From positions 35,727-99,726 of the forward strand of contig CAJXUS010000008.1 in the NCBI GenBank assembly GCA_913060675.1: a stretch of 64,000 bases of DNA, written 5' to 3'. Of this stretch, positions 16,499 through 24,721 are shown piece by piece (the stretch's first letter is position 1; every line of letters starts with the position of its first letter). A program made the position numbers and the translations under genes. The stretch comes from an uncultured Rhodospirillales bacterium. GTDB lineage: Bacteria; Pseudomonadota; Alphaproteobacteria; Kiloniellales; Kiloniellaceae. The notes under the pieces are model-generated. The model saw only the letters and a list, made by a program, of their open reading frames with translations, searched no databases and had not been told where the DNA came from.

Positions 16499-16553
16499 CT
16501 CGGGCAACCGAGCAAACTCAGTCAGATCATTAGGATCTGACGTTAGAAAGGAG
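16499..16553 (+). promoter_or_regulatory. Structured leader of rpsU
   Basis: Two hairpins precede the rpsU ribosome site: CTCGG-GCAA-CCGAG (16499-16512), closed by a GNRA-type loop, and GTCAGATC-ATTAG-GATCTGAC (16521-16541), a perfect 8-bp stem. The AGGAG follows eight bases after the second stem. Neither hairpin has a T tail, so they look like translational or stability elements and not a terminator. Known leader families were not recognised. Confidence 0.55.
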
Positions 16554-16563
16554 CTGATCGCCC

Positions 16564-16767
16564 GTGCAAGTACACGTTCGAGATAACAATGTTGATCAGG
16601 CTCTTCGCGCGCTAAAGAAAAAGCTGCAACGCGAAGGTGTCTTCCGTGAAATGAAGTTGCGTCGTCACTTCGAGAAACCATGTGAGCGCAGAAAGCGCGA
16701 AGCGGCTGAAGCAGTTCGTCGCTATCGCAAACTTCTACGCAAGCGTATGGAGCGTGAAGGCTATTAA
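16564..16767 (+). CDS. rpsU: 30S ribosomal protein S21
   Basis: A 67-residue very basic protein with the S21 pattern [23 protein letters not shown] and [20 protein letters not shown]. It starts with GTG, supported by AAGGAG ten bases upstream. It is a small-subunit protein needed for initiation. Monocistronic, with a structured leader and a downstream hairpin. Confidence 0.96.
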   Translation: MQVHVRDNNVDQALRALKKKLQREGVFREMKLRRHFEKPCERRKREAAEAVRRYRKLLRKRMEREGY

Positions 16768-16831
16768 GTCTGGTCGGCGTTTGTTGAACGTCGCTTAAGG
16801 CGAAATATCTTCCTATCGATGGAAGAGGAAT

Positions 16832-16866
16832 GGGCTGCTATCTAAACCAGATGGCAGCCCGTTTTG
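16832..16866 (+). terminator. Probable terminator of rpsU
   Basis: A 12-bp stem GGGCTGCTATCT/AGATGGCAGCCC with one G-T pair (16832-16860) and loop AAACC, followed by GTTTTGC. The T tail is short, so efficiency is uncertain. Confidence 0.7.
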
Positions 16867-16924
16867 CATCTGGCCGCTTAATACTTGGCCATTTTGCATC
16901 CATGTCTTAGCAGGTTTTGGATTT

Positions 16925-18226
16925 CTACTTTACGGTCCAAGTCGCAGCGTTTGGGTCGAGCCCAACCAAAGCCAAACCATAAGCTACTGATTCCAGCTGC
17001 TTGCCACTTGCAAGCTTATCGACACCAAAGTGTTTGGCAAAAAGGTTTTGCACTGCGGGAACATAAGAAGTCCCTCCGGTCAGGAACACCTTGTCGATAT
17101 CTGAAACCTTCATGTTACTATCGGCCAGTAGGTTTTCTACCTTGTTTTCGATTACAGATAGGTCCTTGGCTATCCAACTTTCAAAATCGGCACGAGCAAT
17201 TTTTTGTTCGATCTTTTGATCACTGAATTGCACAGAAAACGTGGTTTCTTCGTTGTGCGTTAGATCCATCTTGGTTCTGGAGATGGCGTCGTAAATATCC
17301 ATAGACCAATCGTTATCAACAACATCGATAAACGTTTCAATCATTTCAGGGTTTACGGCCACAGCCTTAAGCTCTCGGAGCTCTCTCAAGGTTGTTGGGC
17401 TCTTCAATATACCAAGTTCGTGCCATTTAGAGAATCGGTTATAGAAATTACTCGGCATGTCCAACACTTGCCGATCAAGGGAATAGTAACCGCTGCCCTT
17501 ACCGAGATAAGGCGAGACAATATGATCAATCAGGCGACTATCAAAACTATCCCCTGCAATGCCAACACCAGCATAGCCAAGAGGCGTTGAGGTTAGTTTA
17601 TCTCCCGTGCGTTCAAAACGGATAATGGAAAAATCGCTTGTCCCCCCGCCGAAATCAGCAACCAGGATCGTCGCTTCCCGTTCGATTTTACTGGCATAGT
17701 AATAGGCGGCGCCCACGGGCTCGTAAACATAGCTCACATCCGAAAAACCGATGCTTTGGTAGGCCGTGTTATAGCGCTCTCTTGCGAGATCTTCATCGGG
17801 AGAATACCCCGCATAGACGATAGGTCGTCCCGCAATAACAGTCGTATTATCCAAGGGAAACTGCTCACCTGAATCTTTCATGAACCGCTGAAAAAAGTCA
17901 GACATGATATCTTGCAGAGTATGGCGTTTAGAGAAAATTTGGGTTTCTTTGAACAGACTGCTGGCGATATGGCTTTTGAACGACTGGAGAAAACGGACCT
18001 CTCCCCGCGCCGTTAGATATTGATCAAGAGCCCAGGGACCACCTGTTACATCAACTTGTGCGCGTTGGTTTTGAATTGTTTTTTCATAACAAAGAAGGCT
18101 GCGATAGACGTCGTGAAGTATGTCACTGTGTTTGAATTTCACAGAGCGAACGGGCTTATCACGTTCCGCCAGAGCAATCACAGTATTGGTCGTACCGAAA
18201 TCTATACCAATTGAGAAATCACTCAT
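16925..18226 (-). CDS. Hsp70 family protein, YegD-like
   Basis: A 433-residue actin-fold ATPase. Phosphate loop 1 IGIDFGTTNTVIALAE at the N-terminus, phosphate loop 2 LVADFGGGTSDFSIIRF near residue 195, EPVGAAYYY before it, and the adenosine motif VFLTGGTSYVPAVQ near 385. It has the nucleotide-binding domain but no normal DnaK substrate-binding domain or lid, as in E. coli YegD. Its clients are unknown. AGGACGA precedes the ATG. Confidence 0.9.
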   Translation of the reverse strand: MSDFSIGIDFGTTNTVIALAERDKPVRSVKFKHSDILHDVYRSLLCYEKTIQNQRAQVDVTGGPWALDQYLTARGEVRFLQSFKSHIASSLFKETQIFSKRHTLQDIMSDFFQRFMKDSGEQFPLDNTTVIAGRPIVYAGYSPDEDLARERYNTAYQSIGFSDVSYVYEPVGAAYYYASKIEREATILVADFGGGTSDFSIIRFERTGDKLTSTPLGYAGVGIAGDSFDSRLIDHIVSPYLGKGSGYYSLDRQVLDMPSNFYNRFSKWHELGILKSPTTLRELRELKAVAVNPEMIETFIDVVDNDWSMDIYDAISRTKMDLTHNEETTFSVQFSDQKIEQKIARADFESWIAKDLSVIENKVENLLADSNMKVSDIDKVFLTGGTSYVPAVQNLFAKHFGVDKLASGKQLESVAYGLALVGLDPNAATWTVK

Positions 18227-18321
18227 GGCTTCGTCCTAAAAGAATATAGTTATATATAAATGTATAAATGGGGAGGCGATAAATGATCGTTTTTCGCCAA
18301 CTATTCAAGGCCTGATTTAAA

Positions 18322-18353
18322 GGCAAAGAAAAAGGGCCCCTAAACAGGAGCCC
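18322..18353 (-). terminator. Terminator of the pnt operon (minus strand)
   Basis: GGGCTCC, loop TGTTTA and GGGGCCC pair with one G-T (18334-18353); on the minus strand the stem is followed by TTTTTCTTTGCC. It lies 32 bases after the pntB stop. Confidence 0.9.
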
Positions 18354-18384
18354 TCTTCTATTACTAAACCTCTGGAAGACCTGA

Positions 18385-19788
18385 TTAAAGGTGCTCGAGA
18401 GCCTTGACGATTTTCTCACACATTTGCTTGGCGTCGCCAAAGAGCATCATGGTGTTATCTCTGAAGAAGAGCTCATTTTGCACTCCCGCATAACCCGCTG
18501 ACATACCACGCTTGAGGAACAGAACGGTCTGCGCCCCATCGACCTCAAGAATTGGCATGCCATAAATCGGAGACTTAGGATCAGTCTTTGCAGCTGGATT
18601 GGTGATATCATTGGCACCAATGACAAAAACCACGTCCGTCGACTTAAAGTCCCGGTTGATTTCATCCATCTCAAAGACTTCGTCATAAGGCACCGATGCT
18701 TCTGCCAACAATACGTTCATGTGGCCAGGCATCCGCCCCGCAACCGGGTGGATCGCATAACGCACTTTAACGCCATCAGCTTTCAGTAAATCAACCATTT
18801 CACGTAAGGTATGTTGAGCCTGCGCAACCGCCATGCCGTATCCAGGTACGATAACCACAGAGCCAGCATTCTTCATCAAGAAAGCAGCATCATCACCCGA
18901 ACCTGATTTAACCATACGGTCATCATCACCGTCAGCGCCAGCAGGACCAGCTTCGCCTTCGGCACCAAAACCACCAAGGATCACACTAATGAAAGAGCGG
19001 TTCATCGCCTTACACATGATGTAACTCAGGATCGCACCAGAAGAGCCAACCAGCGCCCCTGTTATGATCAACAGGTTGTTCTGAAGCGTAAAGCCAATGC
19101 CACAAGCTGCCCACCCGGAATAGGAGTTTAGCATCGACACAACAACCGGCATGTCAGCACCACCGATTGGCAGGATCAACAAAAAGCCGAGCAACAGAGT
19201 AACCGCAACCAATACCCAGAGATAAATAGGATCTTGCGTGGTGCAAAGCAGAACCAGCAGCACGACAACTGAAGCACCCAGAGCAGCGTTTAAAGTGTGC
19301 TGGAACTTAAACACCAGCGGACGACCGGAAACCAAGCCCTGAAGCTTGGCAAAAGCCACCACAGATCCAGTAAAGGTAATCGCCCCGACGGCGGTACCAA
19401 TAGCAAGTTCAATAAGACTTGATACCTGGATATCACCAACGATACCAATACCGTAAGCCTCAGGTTTGTAGAATGTTGCCAGAGCGACACAAACGGCAGC
19501 TAGACCAACCAAACTATGAAAAGCCGCAACCAGTTGTGGCAAAGCCGTCATCTGGATACGAAGAGCGATAACCGTACCTATTGCCCCCCCAATGAGAAGT
19601 CCAAGAAGGATGGTACCGAAACTAACAATCCCAGGAGCAGCCAAGGTGGTTCCGATAGCCAGAGCCATCCCGACCATACCAAAGATGTTTCCCTGGCGGC
19701 TGGTCGTTGGGTGAGAAAGACCGCGCAATGCCATGATAAAACAGACAGAGGCAGCGAGATATAACAGTGCAGATAGATCTGATGACAT
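18385..19788 (-). CDS. pntB: NAD(P) transhydrogenase subunit beta
   Basis: A 467-residue membrane protein. The N-terminal half has about nine transmembrane helices (domain II part that carries protons); the C-terminal half is the soluble NADP-binding domain III, with VVIVPGYGMAVAQAQH, HPVAGRMPGHMNVLLAEA and FVIGANDITNPAAK, followed by PIYGMPILEVD. With PntAA and PntAB it couples proton entry to reduction of NADP by NADH, supplying NADPH. A Gly/Ala/Asp-rich linker (GAEGEAGPAGADGDDDR) joins the halves. Last gene of the pnt operon. Confidence 0.97.
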   Translation of the reverse strand: MSSDLSALLYLAASVCFIMALRGLSHPTTSRQGNIFGMVGMALAIGTTLAAPGIVSFGTILLGLLIGGAIGTVIALRIQMTALPQLVAAFHSLVGLAAVCVALATFYKPEAYGIGIVGDIQVSSLIELAIGTAVGAITFTGSVVAFAKLQGLVSGRPLVFKFQHTLNAALGASVVVLLVLLCTTQDPIYLWVLVAVTLLLGFLLILPIGGADMPVVVSMLNSYSGWAACGIGFTLQNNLLIITGALVGSSGAILSYIMCKAMNRSFISVILGGFGAEGEAGPAGADGDDDRMVKSGSGDDAAFLMKNAGSVVIVPGYGMAVAQAQHTLREMVDLLKADGVKVRYAIHPVAGRMPGHMNVLLAEASVPYDEVFEMDEINRDFKSTDVVFVIGANDITNPAAKTDPKSPIYGMPILEVDGAQTVLFLKRGMSAGYAGVQNELFFRDNTMMLFGDAKQMCEKIVKALEHL

Positions 19789-19799
19789 AATAAGCCCCC

Positions 19800-20213
19800 C
19801 TACTGTTTTTTCTTGAACATCTGCAGCATACGCTGCGCGACAATAAAGCCACCGAAGATATTAACTGCGGCAAGTACGATAGCGATGAAACCCATTATCT
19901 CGCTAAAACCTAGATCAGCAGGCCCCGCGGCGACCAAGGCCCCCACGATAATCACCGATGAAATCGCGTTTGTGACCGCCATTAATGGTGAATGGAGCGC
20001 CGGAGTGACGTTCCAGACAACATAATATCCAACAAAAACGGCAAGGATCAGTACCGTCAGCCCCATGATAAAGGGAGAGCCACTTGCCGCTTGCCCGGTT
20101 GCCTCAACAGCTAAACGGCTTGCCTCAGAGGCAAGGGATGCGACTTCGTCTGATAAAGCACGGGCTGCATTGGCAGCTTCCGTAGCCTTGTTGATAAATT
20201 CCTCACTCGACAT
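19800..20213 (-). CDS. pntAB: NAD(P) transhydrogenase subunit alpha part 2
   Basis: A 137-residue membrane subunit with four hydrophobic helices (GLTVLILAVFVGYYVVW, VTNAISSVIIVGALVAAG and others), corresponding to the C-terminal membrane part of E. coli PntA. It is a separate gene in most alphaproteobacteria. The Ala-rich helix at residues 6-45 is predicted soluble. Its ATG overlaps the TGA of pntAA by one base, so translation is coupled, and it lies 11 bases before pntB. Confidence 0.94.
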   Translation of the reverse strand: MSSEEFINKATEAANAARALSDEVASLASEASRLAVEATGQAASGSPFIMGLTVLILAVFVGYYVVWNVTPALHSPLMAVTNAISSVIIVGALVAAGPADLGFSEIMGFIAIVLAAVNIFGGFIVAQRMLQMFKKKQ

Positions 20214-21574
20214 CAGACAGACCCTCCATCTTTCTTATCTTCAGGCTTAGCCGGAGCTGGCTTGGCAACCTTAGCACCTTTTGAAGCAGGAGCTTTTGCC
20301 TTGCTTGCAGGTTTCGCTTTAGATGATGTTTTCGCTTTGGCTGGAGCTTTTTTTACTGCCTTTTCAACTGCGTCGGTTGAAGTTTCAGCTTTTTTCACAG
20401 TTGCAGATTTCGGAGCTGGTTTCTCTTTTTCAGCGTGCGCCAACGCAGGATGAACAATGCTTCCTTCGTGCGTTACACACGTGCCTTTGATAATTTCATC
20501 CGTCCAATCGATCTTCAGACTCTTGGCCTCTTTATCAAATAGAAGTTCAAAGAAATTATAGACATTTCGTGAATAAAGCGATGAAGCATCCGTCGCAAGA
20601 CGTCCAGGCATGTTGTCATAACCAACAATGGACACATCGTGTTTGACGGCAACTTTACCGGCTTGAGACAGTTCACAGTTACCACCAGCTTCAACAGCCA
20701 GATCCACAATAACCGAGCCCGGCTTCATAGACTTAACCATATCAGCGGTTACAAGTACCGGTGCTGGACGACCAGGGATCAAGGCAGTCGTAATGACCAT
20801 ATCAACCTTGGCTATCGTCTCTGCAATAAGAGCTGCTTGCTTGGCTTTGTATGCGTCAGACATCTCTTTGGCATACCCGCCAGCAGTCTCGGCCTGCTTA
20901 AACTCGTCGTCTTCAACAGCAACAAAAGAAGCGCCCAGACTTTCCACCTGCTCTTTCGAAGCAGGGCGAACATCGGTAGCTGAAACCACAGCTCCGAGGC
21001 GTCGTGCGGTCGCAATGGCTTGAAGGCCTGCAACACCAGCGCCCATGATGAAGACTTTTGCAGGAGCAATCGTTCCCGCTGCCGTCATCATCATCGGAAA
21101 GGCCCGGTTAAAGACTGCAGCGCCATCAAGAATAGCTTTATAACCAGCAAGGTTGGATTGGCTTGAAAGGACATCCATAGACTGCGCGCGTGTAATACGA
21201 GGCACAAAATCCATTGCAAACGTCGTCAATTCTGACTTAGCAAAGGCATCCAGTTCTTTAATCGAGCGGTAAGGATCTGCGATAGAAATCACAACGGTGC
21301 TTTTAGCCAAGCCCTTGATCTCATCGTCTTTACCACCAGCGATCGGTTTTTGAACTTTTAAGATGGCAGCGGCGTCTTTGTACGTCGTAGCAGCATCTTT
21401 TCCAATTGTAGCGCCTGCAGCCTTGAAGGCTTCATCGGTAAAGCTCGCAGAAGAACCTGCGCCCTTTTCGACCATGACGTCACATCCCAGAGCGATCATT
21501 TTTTTGACCGTCTCAGGTGAAGCTGCCACACGTGTTTCATTCGCACGGCGCTCCTTGGGAATAGCAATTTTCAT
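20213..21574 (-). CDS. pntAA: NAD(P) transhydrogenase subunit alpha part 1, with long Lys/Ala tail
   Basis: A 453-residue soluble NAD-binding domain I. It begins MKIAIPKERRANETRVAASP, with a Rossmann motif IMGAGVAGLQAIATARRLGA near residue 170 and RPASKEQVESLGA after it, the NAD site. Residues up to about 385 match the family. The last 65 or so residues are an unusual low-complexity stretch of Lys, Ala, Pro and Ser (repeated SKAKPASKAKAPASKG type), like a histone H1 tail; it would link to PntAB or interact with acidic surfaces. The ATG at 21574 has GGGGAG upstream and is preferred over the earlier 21589. Confidence 0.95.
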   Translation of the reverse strand: MKIAIPKERRANETRVAASPETVKKMIALGCDVMVEKGAGSSASFTDEAFKAAGATIGKDAATTYKDAAAILKVQKPIAGGKDDEIKGLAKSTVVISIADPYRSIKELDAFAKSELTTFAMDFVPRITRAQSMDVLSSQSNLAGYKAILDGAAVFNRAFPMMMTAAGTIAPAKVFIMGAGVAGLQAIATARRLGAVVSATDVRPASKEQVESLGASFVAVEDDEFKQAETAGGYAKEMSDAYKAKQAALIAETIAKVDMVITTALIPGRPAPVLVTADMVKSMKPGSVIVDLAVEAGGNCELSQAGKVAVKHDVSIVGYDNMPGRLATDASSLYSRNVYNFFELLFDKEAKSLKIDWTDEIIKGTCVTHEGSIVHPALAHAEKEKPAPKSATVKKAETSTDAVEKAVKKAPAKAKTSSKAKPASKAKAPASKGAKVAKPAPAKPEDKKDGGSV

Positions 21575-21806
21575 ATTATCTCCCCACATGAATTCCCCAG
21601 CCGACGCTTTAAGGTCGACTACATATCGTTTTTATTAAAGCTTTTTTCTATCATATGCCGCAAGTGTGCACTGCACAATAACAGACTAATTTAGTCATAT
21701 AACGTGGATTAAGATATGTTCCAGTAAGGAAAATATCTCATATCGGAAACACTGCCCCCGTGATTTGAAGACAAAATCACATCGATTCTCATGTATACAC
21801 AGGTGT

Positions 21807-23198
21807 TTATTTGTCGTTTTCGGGAAGAGGCAGGTCACATTTTTGAAGCGCAGCTGACTGTTGCCTGGATAATTCCATACAATCAAAATCACCAATAAGA
21901 TCATGGAACAACTGGTGCCAATTGATCTCGGCTTTCAGATGCATAAACACCGAACCTAGACCAACCGCAGCCCGATCCATCAACACGAATTCCGGAGGAG
22001 GTTTCACACCGCCAAGTCGGCGGAGTTCGCCATGAACTTTATTGGCAATTTTTGCTCCATAGGGGCCACCTTTGTGATCGTCGACAATCGTTCGTTTTCG
22101 ATCTTGCAACAGAGGTCCGTATAGAAAGTGCGCCCAAATATTCAAAGTATCGAGCATTTCCCTATTCTGGATCTTAAAGCCCCAGCTTTCATAAGCTTGA
22201 ACGGCCAAGGCTTCGTCATTCCGCTCAAGACCAAAATACAGATCGATGACCCCTTTGACGAACGAAGGTTCAAAAACTCTGATGCAGCCAAAATCCAATA
22301 AATTTACGTCGCCATTCTTGCGAATAGAATAATTGCCCAAATGCGGATCACCGTGGATGACGCCATATTTATAAAAAGGAACATACCAGGCGCGAAACAT
22401 ATTCATAGCAACTTGATTGCGTGCTTCAATATCGCCTTCATGCTCTTTAATATAATCCAGTAACGGGCTGCCATCGAGCCACGTCATGGTCAGAAGTCGG
22501 CGGGTTGTCAGATTGTCTATGCTCTCGGGAACAAATACCCTGTCCTCATCGCGCAGTATATGCTGATAGAGTTTCATGTTCTGAGCTTCGCGAAGGTAGT
22601 CCAACTCTTCACGCAATCGATCTGATAACTCTTTGTGGATGTTACTGGGGTCAATGGCCTTGTCGTACCGTCGATAAATTCCAAAAAGTAACCCAAGCTG
22701 CTTAAGGTCAGCCTCTACGGCGGAAATCATGTCGGGATATTGGAGCTTACAGGCCAGCTTTGTTCCGTCGTGCCCTTTGGCAAAATGGACTTGCCCAAGA
22801 GAGGCCGCAGCAGTGGCTTCTTGTTCAAAAGTTTCAAATTTTTTCTGCCAACCGACACCGAGTTCGCTTTTCATTCTCCGTTTTACGAAAAGCCACCCCA
22901 TAGAGGGTGCATTGGATTGGAGTTGCCGCAATTCTTCTGCATACTCTTTTGGTAAAGCATCGGGGATGGTCGCCAAAATTTGGGCCGCCTTCATCAAGGG
23001 CCCCTTTAATCCTCCCAAGGCATTCTTGAGATCAGATGAATGTTTGTCTCGGTCCAGGCCAGTTCCAAATACCCGGCTGCCAACGACTTGGGCCGCCAAA
23101 CCACCAACCGATGTCCCGACCTGTGCGTAGCGCTTTAGCCGTCCGCTCAGGCGTGATTTATCATCGGCAATATCTTCCATTTTTTTGTCGTCCGGCAA
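21807..23198 (-). CDS. ABC1/ADCK family atypical kinase (UbiB-like)
   Basis: A 463-residue protein of the ABC1 kinase group. The KxGQ-like motif appears as LMKAAQILATIPDALP near residue 70, the Ala-rich loop as AAASLGQVHFA with the Lys at LACKLQYPD, and the catalytic loop as GVIHGDPHLGNY, then LLDFGCIRVF. Such kinases are linked to ubiquinone synthesis and lipid homeostasis. It lacks the C-terminal transmembrane anchor of UbiB. The frame opens with TTG at 23198, backed by GAGGGGA seven bases before; an ATG at 23180 is the alternative. Confidence 0.88.
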   Translation of the reverse strand: MPDDKKMEDIADDKSRLSGRLKRYAQVGTSVGGLAAQVVGSRVFGTGLDRDKHSSDLKNALGGLKGPLMKAAQILATIPDALPKEYAEELRQLQSNAPSMGWLFVKRRMKSELGVGWQKKFETFEQEATAAASLGQVHFAKGHDGTKLACKLQYPDMISAVEADLKQLGLLFGIYRRYDKAIDPSNIHKELSDRLREELDYLREAQNMKLYQHILRDEDRVFVPESIDNLTTRRLLTMTWLDGSPLLDYIKEHEGDIEARNQVAMNMFRAWYVPFYKYGVIHGDPHLGNYSIRKNGDVNLLDFGCIRVFEPSFVKGVIDLYFGLERNDEALAVQAYESWGFKIQNREMLDTLNIWAHFLYGPLLQDRKRTIVDDHKGGPYGAKIANKVHGELRRLGGVKPPPEFVLMDRAAVGLGSVFMHLKAEINWHQLFHDLIGDFDCMELSRQQSAALQKCDLPLPENDK

Positions 23199-23517
23199 AT
23201 GACATCCCCTCGGATAGAACCTTATTGAGCAACCTCAACCAAATTTCTGATCGCGAGCATTCTAGTGTATATGAGATAAAGTATATGGGGAATTGGCTTA
23301 CAACTTCCATAATCCTCACAAATAAATTACCCTTCAAAGGAATACTAATAAGCAATTATTTCTCAATAAATACGCATTTTTTAAATATATTTGAGAAGAA
23401 CCTACAAACAAAAGATACTATCATCCCTTTAAATTGAATTCTAAAAGAAATTTTCTTTTGAGTATTATAATGTGCTTCTCGAAAGAAATCATACCTAAAG
23501 AGCTATGGGACAATACA
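23199..23517. other. AT-rich intergenic region
   Basis: No gene, repeat or terminator is clear between the divergent ABC1 kinase and the cysteine-synthase-like gene. The sequence is notably AT-rich with several short hairpin-prone runs. An upstream in-frame extension of the following gene from a TTG at 23434 is possible but unconvincing. Confidence 0.45.
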
Positions 23518-24600
23518 ATGAAAGCAACCTATAAACGTGAATGGACCCATCAAGCGATCAAGAAAATAGACGCTGATTTCAACCGTTCCTCTGATACCCA
23601 CCTGATCAAACTGGACCTGCCGAGTTGCCACGGTATTGATCTCTACTTTAAAGACGAAACGACGCACCCAACTGGTAGTTTAAAACATCGTCTCGCAAGA
23701 TCCCTATTCTTATATGGCCTTTGTAACGGCTGGATTTCTCAAGACACAACAATAATTGAATCATCATCAGGCAGTACCGCAATCTCCGAAGCTTACTTTG
23801 CAAGATTGCTCGGTCTCAAATTTATCGCTGTGGTCCCTAGAACAACTGCACGGGAAAAACTGGCTCAGATAGAGTTTTACGGTGGCGAGTGTCACTTGGT
23901 TGATCCAAAAGATATCTATGACGAGTCTGAACGTCTGGCTGCGGAATTGAACGGCCACTACATGGACCAATTCACCTTTGCAGAGCGTGCAACAGACTGG
24001 CGCGGTAACAATAACATTGCCCAATCAATTTTCGACCAAATGGCTCTCGAACCTCATCCTGATCCAGAATGGGTTGTCGCCAGTGCGGGTACTGGGGGAA
24101 CCTCAGCAACCATTGGCCGCTTCATACGATATGAGAAATCTTGCTGCTCAGACACCAAGCTTTGCATTGTTGATCCTGAGAACTCTGTTTTCTACGACTA
24201 TTACAATACCGGGGACAAACAAATAACCAGTTCAATAGGCTCACGGATCGAAGGAATTGGCCGTCCCCGGGTTGAGCCCTCCTTCATTCCATCTGTTGTC
24301 GACAGAATGATCCAGATACCTGATGCGGCTTCTATTGCAGCGGTTCATCTGTTGGAAGAACTTTTGGGTCGTAAATGTGGCGCTTCGACCGGGACGAACC
24401 TTTGTGGCGCCTTTCATCTGATGTCAGAGATGAAAGGGCGGGGAGAAAAAGGAAGTATCGTCACATTGATATGCGATTCAGGAGAGCGTTATCTTGATAC
24501 TTACTACAATGACAATTGGTTGAAGGAAAAAGGACTAAACACGGCCCCTCATCTTGCGAAACTCAGACAGTTCTTGGTCAGTGGTACGTTCGATATTTAA
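23518..24600 (+). CDS. PLP-dependent cysteine synthase-fold enzyme
   Basis: A 360-residue fold-type II PLP enzyme. The cofactor Lys lies in [15 protein letters not shown], the substrate loop [19 protein letters not shown] follows, and the phosphate-binding glycine loop appears as [16 protein letters not shown]. Sequence and length resemble the Cds1-like group, which includes L-cysteine desulfhydrases, more than CysK. The reaction could be cysteine synthesis or breakdown; the sequence does not decide. Start at 23518 (GGGA upstream); an ATG at 23470 and TTG at 23434 in the same frame would add residues with no match to the family. Confidence 0.82.
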   Translation: MKATYKREWTHQAIKKIDADFNRSSDTHLIKLDLPSCHGIDLYFKDETTHPTGSLKHRLARSLFLYGLCNGWISQDTTIIESSSGSTAISEAYFARLLGLKFIAVVPRTTAREKLAQIEFYGGECHLVDPKDIYDESERLAAELNGHYMDQFTFAERATDWRGNNNIAQSIFDQMALEPHPDPEWVVASAGTGGTSATIGRFIRYEKSCCSDTKLCIVDPENSVFYDYYNTGDKQITSSIGSRIEGIGRPRVEPSFIPSVVDRMIQIPDAASIAAVHLLEELLGRKCGASTGTNLCGAFHLMSEMKGRGEKGSIVTLICDSGERYLDTYYNDNWLKEKGLNTAPHLAKLRQFLVSGTFDI

Positions 24601-24647
24601 GGCAACATTCATGGTAATAGCCGGGGCAACATTCAAGCTTGAGAACA

Positions 24648-24681
24648 AAAAAGCGCCTCCCAATACGAGAGGCGCTTTTCA
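24648..24681. terminator. Bidirectional terminator between convergent genes
   Basis: AAGCGCCTC/GAGGCGCTT (24651-24677) with A-run on the left and TTTT on the right. It serves the cysteine-synthase-like gene (+) and, on the minus strand, pepF, whose stop is 41 bases away. Confidence 0.92.
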
Positions 24682-24721
24682 ATTACAGTAAAGATATCAG
24701 GCACAATAAAGAACTCAGACC

